10,984 bases of DNA from an uncultured Oscillospiraceae bacterium (GTDB lineage Bacteria > Bacillota > Clostridia > Oscillospirales > Oscillospiraceae), in NCBI GenBank assembly GCA_934515035.1, contig CAKSXP010000038.1, forward strand, positions 1 to 10,984. The letters run 5' to 3'. The stretch's first letter is position 1. Every line of letters starts with the position of its first letter. Positions 1-5,275 of this stretch are shown here, piece after piece. Under the pieces are notes generated by a model that had not been told where the DNA came from, did no database searches, and saw only the letters and a list, made by a program, of their open reading frames with translations. The position numbers were made by a program, and so were the translations under genes.

Positions 1-957
1 GGTCATCTGGCTGATGCTCATGAAGTCGGAATCGATAAGACCCTTGGAGTACCAATCCTGCATCAGAGAGAGATAATCCCTGTAGCCGTCAACATTGGCG
101 GTGAAAACGGCCTTGCCGTTGTCGTTGATGAAGCCCGGAACGCCCTGGTCGGTACCGAGTCCGGTGACGCCGAAGGCGCCCGTCACGGGGTATGCGTTGC
201 CGAAGAAGTCGGGGTATCCCGTGTTCAGCAGGATAAGTCCGGGGTGGCCGTTGTTCTTGAAGGCGGTCAGCGCCTCTTCCCAGTCGGCCAGAGTTGTCGG
301 AGTGTCAAGGCCGGCCTCGTCGAGCCAGTCCTGACGGATCATCGGGCCCCATTCCGCGGGTTGATCCAGCGTTACGCTGCCCATTCCCCAGAGGTTGCCC
401 GTGTCGGTGTGGACTTTCTTGTTGATGTCGTCATGCTCCTGAAGGACTGCGTAGTAGGTGGGGGAGTACTTCTCGACGAAGTCGTTCAGAGGCTGGATAA
501 CGTCTTCGGCTATACCGGCGTCATAGCCCGCGGCGTAGTATCTGCCGAAACCGAACATGACATCCGGATAATCGCCGCTGCCGATGACTATGTTGAACTG
601 CTCCTTGGCCAGCTCCTGCGGAGGACTGATGAACTGAAAATCGACGTTTGTAAGTTCGAGCATTTTTTTGAAAACGGAGTTTTCGTTAAACGATTCTATC
701 GCTTTGCCGATAGCCTGGGGAGCGGGGGAAAAATAGGTGTATGTGACTTCATTCTCGGACAGAGGGAAGTTTGCCTTGGGGTCGGCTGTTGTGACCTCGG
801 CGGGGTCGTCGGACGGAGTGTCAGCAACCGGGCTGTCTGTGGGGGTGTCGGCAATTGGGGCGTCGGGAGTGGGCTCTGCTTTTTTACTGCCGCAGCCGGA
901 CATCAGTACGAAAACGAATACCAATGCCAGCAAGAGCGAGACGGTGCGTTTCTTCAT
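1..957 (-). CDS. ABC transporter extracellular solute-binding lipoprotein (3' end outside window)
   Basis: This is the substrate-capturing lipoprotein of an ABC importer, probably for a sugar or oligosaccharide, although the ligand cannot be read from the sequence. Translation on the minus strand from the ATG at 957 stays open to base 1, giving 319 codons. It begins with a lipoprotein signal: MKKR, a hydrophobic stretch at residues 7-19, then the lipobox LMSGC with the lipidated cysteine at 22. A Pro/Asp/Thr-rich linker follows at about 27-60, then the mature domain. The segments NIVIGSGDYPDVMFG (about 122-136) and IRQDWLDEAGLDTPTTLADW (about 208-227) are typical of the large LipO/family-1 binding proteins of Firmicutes, which usually run to about 500-560 residues, so roughly 200 residues are missing. 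The start is fixed by GGAGGA at 965-970, seven bases upstream. The gene appears first in its transcript, so any partner permeases would lie beyond the left edge. Confidence 0.9.
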   Translation of the reverse strand, partial: MKKRTVSLLLALVFVFVLMSGCGSKKAEPTPDAPIADTPTDSPVADTPSDDPAEVTTADPKANFPLSENEVTYTYFSPAPQAIGKAIESFNENSVFKKMLELTNVDFQFISPPQELAKEQFNIVIGSGDYPDVMFGFGRYYAAGYDAGIAEDVIQPLNDFVEKYSPTYYAVLQEHDDINKKVHTDTGNLWGMGSVTLDQPAEWGPMIRQDWLDEAGLDTPTTLADWEEALTAFKNNGHPGLILLNTGYPDFFGNAYPVTGAFGVTGLGTDQGVPGFINDNGKAVFTANVDGYRDYLSLMQDWYSKGLIDSDFMSISQMT

Positions 958-1008
958 GATCCTGTCCTCCATAGATTATTTTCCGCGCCTGACGGGAATT
1001 GATTTTAT

Positions 1009-1025
1009 ATTAACTCTGTGTTAAT
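1009..1025. promoter_or_regulatory. Inverted repeat at the start point of the lipoprotein promoter, possible operator
   Basis: The arms ATTAAC (1009-1014) and GTTAAT (1020-1025) are perfect inverted copies separated by five bases. The dyad covers the predicted transcription start (near 1017) and touches the -10 box of the lipoprotein gene, which is where a repressor would act. Sugar-importer genes of this kind are often controlled by local regulators, but none is encoded in the window. The surroundings are AT-rich, so chance is a real alternative. Confidence 0.3.
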
Positions 1026-1053
1026 TAAAAGTCCAGTATTTTTTATATTTCAA
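1024..1053 (-). promoter_or_regulatory. Candidate promoter of the solute-binding lipoprotein gene
   Basis: On the minus strand a -35 box TTGAAA (1048-1053) is followed after 18 bases by TTTAAT (1024-1029), each one mismatch from consensus. Transcription would start near 1017, about 60 bases before the ATG at 957. A weaker alternative (TGGACT, 17 bases, TAATAT) lies about 20 bases further downstream, so the exact start is uncertain. Confidence 0.5.
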
Positions 1054-1178
1054 CTAATGCACTCCCATAAAATGAGTAATTATTTGTTGAATATGCTGCA
1101 TAAAATGGCTCGGATACGGTTATTTTGAACACCTAATGTTATATTGTTACAGTAATGCCAGCTTGTTGTGTATAAAAA

Positions 1179-1206
1179 ATCGCATCCCGGCGCTGCGGGA
1201 TGCGAT
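1179..1206 (-). terminator. Rho-independent terminator of the CNNM/CorC-type gene
   Basis: There is a perfect 11-bp stem (ATCGCATCCCG, 1179-1189, pairing with 1196-1206) with a six-base loop. Read on the minus strand it is followed by a run of T (the A-run at 1174-1179), and it starts about 10 bases after the stop codon at 1216. There is no T-run on the plus side, so it works for the minus strand. The rest of 958-1215 holds only the lipoprotein promoter and its dyad. Confidence 0.9.
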
Positions 1207-1215
1207 AAGAAATAA

Positions 1216-2523
1216 TCACTGCATGCATATTATTGCTTTTTTAAGACGGTGCCCCTTTATCGAGACGATACGGATATGTATGCCGCATATATCGATCTCC
1301 GGCGTGGAGCCGTCGGCGGGGACTTCTCCAAGCGAGGCAAAGACGAGACTGCCCAATGTGTCATATTCGCCGCACGGCAGCCCGACGCCGAGCTTTTCCG
1401 CCAGTTCATCAAGCGGAGGATCGTTTATCACGCACCAGGTCTTTGAGTCGATGCGCTCGATGGCGGGATCCTCGTCCTCCTCGTCCCCCGGGCCGTCGTC
1501 AAAGTCGCCGACGACCTGTTCGATAAGGTCGGTTATGGTTATGACGCCCTGCATACCCCCGTGGGTGTCCAGAACTATGGCGAAGTGGGTGCGGCTTTTT
1601 TTCATGCTGCGGAGAAGAACGTCGGCCTTGACGCTTCCCGGCACGAACCACGCCGGACGCACCAGCGCCAGCACGTTTTCGCGGCTGCGGTCGTCGAGAC
1701 GGAAATAGTCCTTTGCGTTGAGAACGCCGACGACGTTGTCGGCCGTTTCGCTGCACACGGGATAAACGGTGTGCCGGCTGTCGTGTATCGTCTTTTCCCA
1801 GTCGGAGACGTCCTCCTCCAGCCAGAGCAGCGAAACCTCCATGCGGTGCGTTGCGATCTCGCTTGCACAGATGTCGTCAAATTCAAAGACGTTTTTGATA
1901 AGCTCCCGCTCCTCGGGGTCGATGTTGCCCTGTTCGCTGCCCTCGTCTACCATCATGCGTATCTCCTCCTCCGTGACCGCCTCCTCGTTTGCGTTGGGGT
2001 CGATGCCGAACAGGCGGAGAATGCCGTTTGTTGACAGCGTCAGCAGCGAGACGATCGGCTTGAAGATGCGGGATATGAAGGTTATCACGCCGGAGAGGCC
2101 CAGCGCAAGGGATTCCGCCCTGCGCATTGCCAGACGCTTCGGCACCAGTTCGCCGAAAACGAGCGTGAAATAAGAGAGAATGATCGTGATGAGAATAACG
2201 GATATGGTGTCGAGCGTTTTCTCGGGTATGCCGGCGCCGAGACTCATTATCCACGACACGAGCTTATCCGAAAAGTTGTCGGCGGCAAATGCGCTGCCGA
2301 GAAAGCCGGACAGGGTTATCGCCACCTGGATAGTTGCAAGGAATCTTGCCGGCTGGCTCGTCAGACGGGCAAGGCGAACCGCGCGCTTGTTGCCCTCCTC
2401 GGCCAGCCTGGCCAGCCTCAGATCGCTGACCGACAGCACTGCGATCTCCGCGCAGGCGAAAACCGCGTTGCACGCGATGAGCACGATCTGCAAAAGAAGC
2501 TGAAGCCATAAGTTGTCGTCCAA
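1216..2523 (-). CDS. CNNM/CorC-HlyC family membrane protein with CBS domains (putative Mg2+/Co2+ transport)
   Basis: The protein resembles the CNNM/CorC ('hemolysin C-like') family, whose members are linked to Mg2+ or Co2+ export or tolerance; the ion here is inferred. From the TTG at 2523 it is 435 aa. A DUF21 membrane domain spans about 5-190, with the hallmark segments NAVFACAEIAVLSVSD, ATIQVAITLSGFLGSAFAA and TLVFGELVPKRLAMRRAE. The family linker VTEEEIRMMVDEGSEQGNID follows, then a CBS pair (about 215-345), a very acidic stretch (DFDDGPGDEEDEDP) and a C-terminal CorC_HlyC domain (about 355-430). The family usually starts M-D-D-x-x-W-x-Q-L-L-L-Q, which matches the TTG codon followed by DDNLWLQLLLQ. 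A GGAGGT at 2534-2539 also serves TTG better than the ATGs at 2541/2544, which have no ribosome site. The reading frame stays open to 2661, but the predicted transcript starts near 2574. The start is the least certain point. Confidence 0.9.
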   Translation of the reverse strand: MDDNLWLQLLLQIVLIACNAVFACAEIAVLSVSDLRLARLAEEGNKRAVRLARLTSQPARFLATIQVAITLSGFLGSAFAADNFSDKLVSWIMSLGAGIPEKTLDTISVILITIILSYFTLVFGELVPKRLAMRRAESLALGLSGVITFISRIFKPIVSLLTLSTNGILRLFGIDPNANEEAVTEEEIRMMVDEGSEQGNIDPEERELIKNVFEFDDICASEIATHRMEVSLLWLEEDVSDWEKTIHDSRHTVYPVCSETADNVVGVLNAKDYFRLDDRSRENVLALVRPAWFVPGSVKADVLLRSMKKSRTHFAIVLDTHGGMQGVITITDLIEQVVGDFDDGPGDEEDEDPAIERIDSKTWCVINDPPLDELAEKLGVGLPCGEYDTLGSLVFASLGEVPADGSTPEIDICGIHIRIVSIKGHRLKKAIICMQ

Positions 2524-2533
2524 AATTTGATCT

Positions 2534-2539
2534 ACCTCC
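2534..2539 (-). promoter_or_regulatory. Shine-Dalgarno that points to a TTG start for the CNNM/CorC-type gene
   Basis: GGAGGT on the minus strand lies 10 bases upstream of TTG at 2523 and inside the coding sequence if either ATG (2541, 2544) were used. The spacing is slightly long, so initiation at an ATG without a ribosome site cannot be excluded. Confidence 0.55.
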
Positions 2540-2580
2540 ATCATTAAACGGACAAAAATAACGGGCATAAACCCGTAAAC

Positions 2581-2609
2581 ATCATAGAGTAAGAAGAGCG
2601 CGAAATCAA
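2581..2609 (-). promoter_or_regulatory. Promoter of the CNNM/CorC-type gene
   Basis: On the minus strand TTGATT (2604-2609), a 17-base spacer and TATGAT (2581-2586) form a good sigma-A promoter. The start point would be near 2574, giving a leader of about 50 bases. It is divergent from the B12-unit promoter at 2642-2670. Confidence 0.7.
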
Positions 2610-2641
2610 TAGATAAATTGTAAACATTCGGATAAACGCTG

Positions 2642-2670
2642 TTGAAAAGGCGGCTGTTCAATGTTATACT
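2642..2670 (+). promoter_or_regulatory. Promoter of the B12 riboswitch-DUF4430-ECF unit
   Basis: TTGAAA (2642-2647), exactly 17 bases, then TATACT (2665-2670) preceded by TG at 2662-2663 (extended -10). Transcription would start near 2677, giving a leader of about 320 bases that contains the whole riboswitch. Confidence 0.8.
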
Positions 2671-2754
2671 TCATGCGTGAATGATCAGGAACAGGATCTG
2701 CCCCGCAGCCGGAAGGTCTCGATATCGACTCGCCCGAAACGGCGTCGTTTCGGC

Positions 2755-2912
2755 GTTTTCCGGCCGGCGGCAGTTAACAGGGGAATGGGGGTGAGAATCC
2801 CCCGCGAGGCCGTCACTGTGAAGCGGAGCGCAAGCTCCCGAAGTCAGATAACCTGCCTGTGCGGCGCGAAACGCGCCGAACCGCATCAAGGGAGCCGCGT
2901 AACCCGGCCGGA
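2755..2912 (+). ncRNA. Cobalamin (vitamin B12) riboswitch
   Basis: The conserved core elements of the cobalamin riboswitch appear in order: AACAGGGGAAT (2776-2786), GGTGAGAATCC (2790-2800), the B12 box GCCGTCACTGTG (2809-2820), and AAGTCAGATAACCTGCC (2841-2857), close to the usual AAGTCAGGAGACCTGCC. Possible closing helices are GCGGC (2767-2771) with GCCGC (2894-2898), and CCGGCC near 2760 with its partner near 2906; I set the borders from these, so they are approximate. The downstream genes are a transcobalamin-like protein and an ECF S component, which fits corrinoid-repressed uptake. The aptamer call is firm. Whether it binds adenosyl- or hydroxocobalamin is not clear by eye. Confidence 0.92.
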
Positions 2913-2950
2913 TCGCTGAGCAGACGCCTGCCCGGAACGGGCGTCCTGCG

Positions 2951-2992
2951 TCCTCTTTCCCTTGTGCGATTTCTGACGCAAGAGAAAGGGGA
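2951..2992 (+). promoter_or_regulatory. Hairpin sequestering the ribosome site, likely riboswitch expression platform
   Basis: The bases 2951-2966 (TCCTCTTTCCCTTGTG) can pair with 2977-2992, giving 16 positions with a single C/A mismatch and two G-T wobbles around a 10-base loop. The 3' arm contains the purine-rich ribosome site AAAGGGGA of the gene starting at 3000. No T-run follows, so this is a translational switch rather than a terminator. Formation of the hairpin would block translation of the DUF4430 gene. Linkage to B12 binding is inferred from its position just after the aptamer. Confidence 0.55.
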
Positions 2993-2999
2993 AATATTC

Positions 3000-3395
3000 A
3001 TGTCCGGAAAAACCAAAAAAATTATTGCCGTAGTAGTCCTCGTTGTGCTCATTGCCGCCGCAGCGCTGGTATATCTGCACTTTGCGCCCAAAGGGACCGA
3101 GGGCGACAAGAACATTACCGTTGAAGTTATCCACGGCGACGGCAGCAGCAAGAGCTTTGACATCGCCACCGATGAGGAATTTTTGCGCGGCGCCGTTGAA
3201 CAGGAGGGGCTCGTCTCCGGCGATGAGAGCGAATACGGCCTGTATGTCATTACCGTCGACGGCGAGACCGCGGACGACTCCGTTCAGGAGTGGTGGTGCA
3301 TCACCCGCGGCGGCGAGATGCTCATGACCGGCGTTGACGACACTCCGATCGCGGACGGAGAAAAGTATGAGTTCACGCTCACGACCGGCTGGTAA
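3000..3395 (+). CDS. Membrane-anchored DUF4430 (transcobalamin-like C-terminal domain) protein
   Basis: A 131-aa protein with a short basic N-terminus (MSGKTKK), one membrane segment at about 8-28, and a DUF4430 domain at about 39-129. DUF4430 is related to the C-terminal domain of transcobalamin and intrinsic factor, which contacts cobalamin. Recognisable parts are ITVEVIHGDGSSKSFDI (39-55), SEYGLYVITVDGE (77-89) and VQEWWCITRGGE (95-106). There is no lipobox cysteine after the hydrophobic segment, so it is probably held by an uncleaved N-terminal anchor facing outward. The ATG at 3000 follows the AAAGGGGA site. The frame is open back to 2859, but that part overlies the riboswitch. The B12 riboswitch upstream and the ECF S component downstream suggest it captures corrinoid and passes it to the S component. 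That role is inferred; binding is not shown by sequence alone. Confidence 0.88.
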   Translation: MSGKTKKIIAVVVLVVLIAAAALVYLHFAPKGTEGDKNITVEVIHGDGSSKSFDIATDEEFLRGAVEQEGLVSGDESEYGLYVITVDGETADDSVQEWWCITRGGEMLMTGVDDTPIADGEKYEFTLTTGW

Positions 3396-3894
3396 GCCCG
3401 GCGTTAAAGAGCTCTGCATTCTGGCCCTGATGGGGGCGCTGATGTTCGCGCTCCAGGTCGCAATGGCCTCTCTGCCGAATATACATCTGACGGCGCTGCT
3501 GATAATATTGACGGCCTGTTCTTTTGGCTGGCGCTCGCTGTATTCGGTGTTTCTGTTTGTCCTTCTGGAGGGGCTGATGTATGGCTTCGGGATATGGTGG
3601 ATCAGCTATCTTTATGTCTGGCCCCTGCTTGCAGCCGCCGCGATCCTGCTGAGAAAGAACGACTCGGCGCTCATCTGGGCGGTCGTCGCGGCGCTGCACG
3701 GACTGTGCTTCGGCGCGCTGTGCGCAATACCGTATCTGTTTATAGGGGGTGCGGGAATGGCGTTTTCCTATTGGGTGAGCGGAATACCGTTTGATATCCC
3801 GCACTGCGCCGGCAATTTTGTGCTCACGCTCGTCCTGTACAGGCCGCTGAGAAGCGTCCAGACGCGGGTGCTGGGCATCGCAAAAATACAATAA
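3367..3894 (+). CDS. ECF transporter S component, probably for cobalamin/corrinoid
   Basis: A 175-aa, very hydrophobic protein with about six membrane segments (near 15-35, 38-53, 55-77, 79-95, 100-125 and 145-160). The first has the small-residue pattern ILALMGALMFA, comparable to the AxxxA-type contact of S components with EcfT. Size and topology fit the substrate-binding S subunit of a group II ECF vitamin importer. The cobalamin riboswitch that controls the transcript makes B12 or a related corrinoid the likely substrate, comparable to CbrT, though I cannot confirm orthology by eye. The ATG at 3367 has GGAG at 3357-3360 with six-base spacing; a TTG at 3334 in the same frame has no such site. 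It overlaps the end of the DUF4430 gene by 29 bases, implying coupled translation. No EcfA, EcfA' or EcfT is present, so a shared module elsewhere is required. Confidence 0.85.
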   Translation: MSSRSRPAGKPGVKELCILALMGALMFALQVAMASLPNIHLTALLIILTACSFGWRSLYSVFLFVLLEGLMYGFGIWWISYLYVWPLLAAAAILLRKNDSALIWAVVAALHGLCFGALCAIPYLFIGGAGMAFSYWVSGIPFDIPHCAGNFVLTLVLYRPLRSVQTRVLGIAKIQ

Positions 3895-3897
3895 CGA

Positions 3898-3936
3898 AAA
3901 AATATCACGAAGGCTATATGCCTTCGTGATATTTTT
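3898..3936. terminator. Bidirectional rho-independent terminator between the B12 unit and pepT
   Basis: A perfect 17-bp stem (3898-3914 with 3920-3936) surrounds the loop TATAT. The outer part is A5 on the left and T5 on the right, so each strand ends in a T-run. It begins four bases after the S-component stop and ends 12 bases before the pepT stop codon, and so serves both convergent genes. Confidence 0.95.
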
Positions 3937-3947
3937 ATGCTTTTGTT

Positions 3948-5153
3948 TTATTCCCTGGCCAGGTTCACGATGACCTCGACCATTTTTTCCATTGAACGCA
4001 CGGGGACAAACTCGTGTATGCCGTGGAAATTTGCGCCGCCCGTGGACAGGTTCGGACAGGGTATGCCGTCATAGGAGAGTCTGGCGCCGTCCGTGCCGCC
4101 GCGGATGGCGACTATCTGGGGCTCAACGCCCGCGCTGCGCATGGCGTTTTCGGCGTTCGTTATCAGCTCCATATGGGGCAGGATCTTCTCTTTCATGTTG
4201 TAATAGCTGTCGCGCATGATGAGGGAGAGCGTGCCCTCGCCCCAGAGCTTGTTCATATATTCGCAGCGGTCGGCGACAAACTGCTTGCGGCGTTCGAACT
4301 TTTCCCTGTCGTGGTCGCGTATTATCATGTGTATTACCGCGCCGGACTCGTCCCCGCTTATGCCGGAGATGTGGTAAAAGCCCTCATATCCTTCGGTGTG
4401 CGCCGGAGTCTCTGCCGCGGGCATACCGGATATGAACTCCGCCGCTATCAGAACGGCGTTTTTCATCTTGTTTTTCGCGGAGCCGGGGTGGATGTTGACG
4501 CCGTGTATCTCGATAACGGCGCTGGCGGCATTGAAGTTTTCATATTCGATCTCGCCCAGCTCGCCGCCGTCAACGGTATAGGCGAGATGAGCGCGGAACT
4601 TGCCGGGATCGAAATGGTCCGTGCCGCGGCCGATCTCCTCGTCGGGCGTGAAGCAGACGGCAAGCGCACGGTGCCTGATCTCGGGGTGGGCAAGCAGATA
4701 CTCGCAGGCGGAAACTATCTCCGCGATGCCGGCCTTGTCGTCCGCGCCGAGCAGGGTGGTGCCGTCGGTCACTATCAGCTCCTGACCGGCGTATTTTTCA
4801 AGGAACGGAAAGACGGAAAGACGGAGCTTTTCGCCGTTTCCGAGCTCGATGTCGCCGCCCTCATAGCGGATGACGGCGGGCTTTATGTTCTCGCCGCTGA
4901 CATCGGGAGAGGTGTCCATGTGGGAGAGAAAACCGAGCGCGTCGAGGTTTTCGCAGCCCTCGGAGGCGGGGAGAAAGGCATAAACATAGCCGCATTCGTC
5001 CATCTCGACGTTCTCGAGACCGAGCGCTTCGAGTTCATCAGCGAGATAGCGGCCCAGGACCTTCTGCCTCTCGCTGGAGGGCACGGTGCCGCTGTTTTCG
5101 TCCGAGGTCGTGTGGAAGGAAACGTATTTCAGAAATCTTTCTTTTATATCCAT
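3948..5153 (-). CDS. pepT: Peptidase T (tripeptide aminopeptidase, M20B)
   Basis: A cytoplasmic dizinc aminopeptidase that releases the N-terminal residue of tripeptides. From ATG 5153 it is 401 aa, the normal family length. All active-site elements are visible: SHMD (zinc ligand His78 and catalytic-site Asp80), LLGADDKAG (bridging Asp near 138-139), PDEEIGRG (general base and zinc Glu at 172-173), VDGG (Asp195), and NFHGIHEF (His377). The M20 dimerisation domain lies between about 205 and 320. An in-frame ATG at 5162 touches the GGAG at 5163-5166 directly. The ATG at 5153 sits nine bases from it and gives the family-like start MDIKERFLKYVSFHTTSDE, so I chose that one. It stands alone, convergent with the B12 unit and divergent from the flavoprotein gene, which suggests a general peptide-nutrition role. 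Confidence 0.95.
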   Translation of the reverse strand: MDIKERFLKYVSFHTTSDENSGTVPSSERQKVLGRYLADELEALGLENVEMDECGYVYAFLPASEGCENLDALGFLSHMDTSPDVSGENIKPAVIRYEGGDIELGNGEKLRLSVFPFLEKYAGQELIVTDGTTLLGADDKAGIAEIVSACEYLLAHPEIRHRALAVCFTPDEEIGRGTDHFDPGKFRAHLAYTVDGGELGEIEYENFNAASAVIEIHGVNIHPGSAKNKMKNAVLIAAEFISGMPAAETPAHTEGYEGFYHISGISGDESGAVIHMIIRDHDREKFERRKQFVADRCEYMNKLWGEGTLSLIMRDSYYNMKEKILPHMELITNAENAMRSAGVEPQIVAIRGGTDGARLSYDGIPCPNLSTGGANFHGIHEFVPVRSMEKMVEVIVNLARE

Positions 5154-5186
5154 AACAGTCATCTCCGTATTAAAGATTATATCCGC

Positions 5187-5195
5187 ATTATATCA
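5187..5195 (-). promoter_or_regulatory. Extended -10 promoter element of pepT
   Basis: On the minus strand TGATATAAT gives a perfect TG-N-TATAAT (TATAAT at 5187-5192). No good -35 box is found at 16-18 bases, as expected for extended -10 promoters. The start would be near 5180, about 27 bases before the ATG at 5153. Confidence 0.5.
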
Positions 5196-5234
5196 CATTC
5201 GGGGAAATATAAAAGATTTACTATTGAAAAGATA

Positions 5235-5243
5235 TGTGATAAT
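5235..5243 (+). promoter_or_regulatory. Possible extended -10 promoter element of the flavoprotein gene
   Basis: TGTGATAAT on the plus strand resembles TG-N-TATAAT with one change; the -35 position (GATTTA, 5215-5220) is poor. The start would be near 5250, leaving a leader of about 26 bases before the GTG at 5276. Its -10 lies about 45 bases from the divergent pepT -10. Confidence 0.35.
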
Positions 5244-5260
5244 CTGAAAAAAAGAAAACA

Positions 5261-5267
5261 AGGGAGG
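5261..5267 (+). promoter_or_regulatory. Shine-Dalgarno fixing a GTG start for the flavoprotein gene
   Basis: AGGGAGG lies eight bases before GTG at 5276, the ideal distance, but 14 bases before the in-frame ATG at 5282. The GTG is therefore preferred; the difference is only two residues. Confidence 0.7.
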
Positions 5268-5275
5268 AAACCGCC

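Noticed and set aside
244..1002. Plus-strand reading frame (252 codons) across the lipoprotein gene
   Set aside because: The minus strand gives a lipobox-bearing solute-binding protein with family motifs and a good ribosome site; the plus frame is its shadow.
2561..2576. Small hairpin ACGGG/CCCGT in the leader of the CNNM/CorC-type gene followed by T-rich sequence, as a possible attenuator or Mg2+ sensor
   Set aside because: The stem is only five pairs and overlaps the predicted start point; there is no resemblance to a ykoK or mgtA-type Mg2+ leader.
2524..2661. Extension of the CNNM/CorC-type reading frame to 481 residues
   Set aside because: The extension crosses the gene's own predicted promoter and start point and does not resemble the family N-terminus.
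2859..2999. N-terminal extension of the DUF4430 reading frame
   Set aside because: It lies over the 3' part of the cobalamin riboswitch and the expression platform; the ATG at 3000 with its ribosome site gives a normal membrane anchor.
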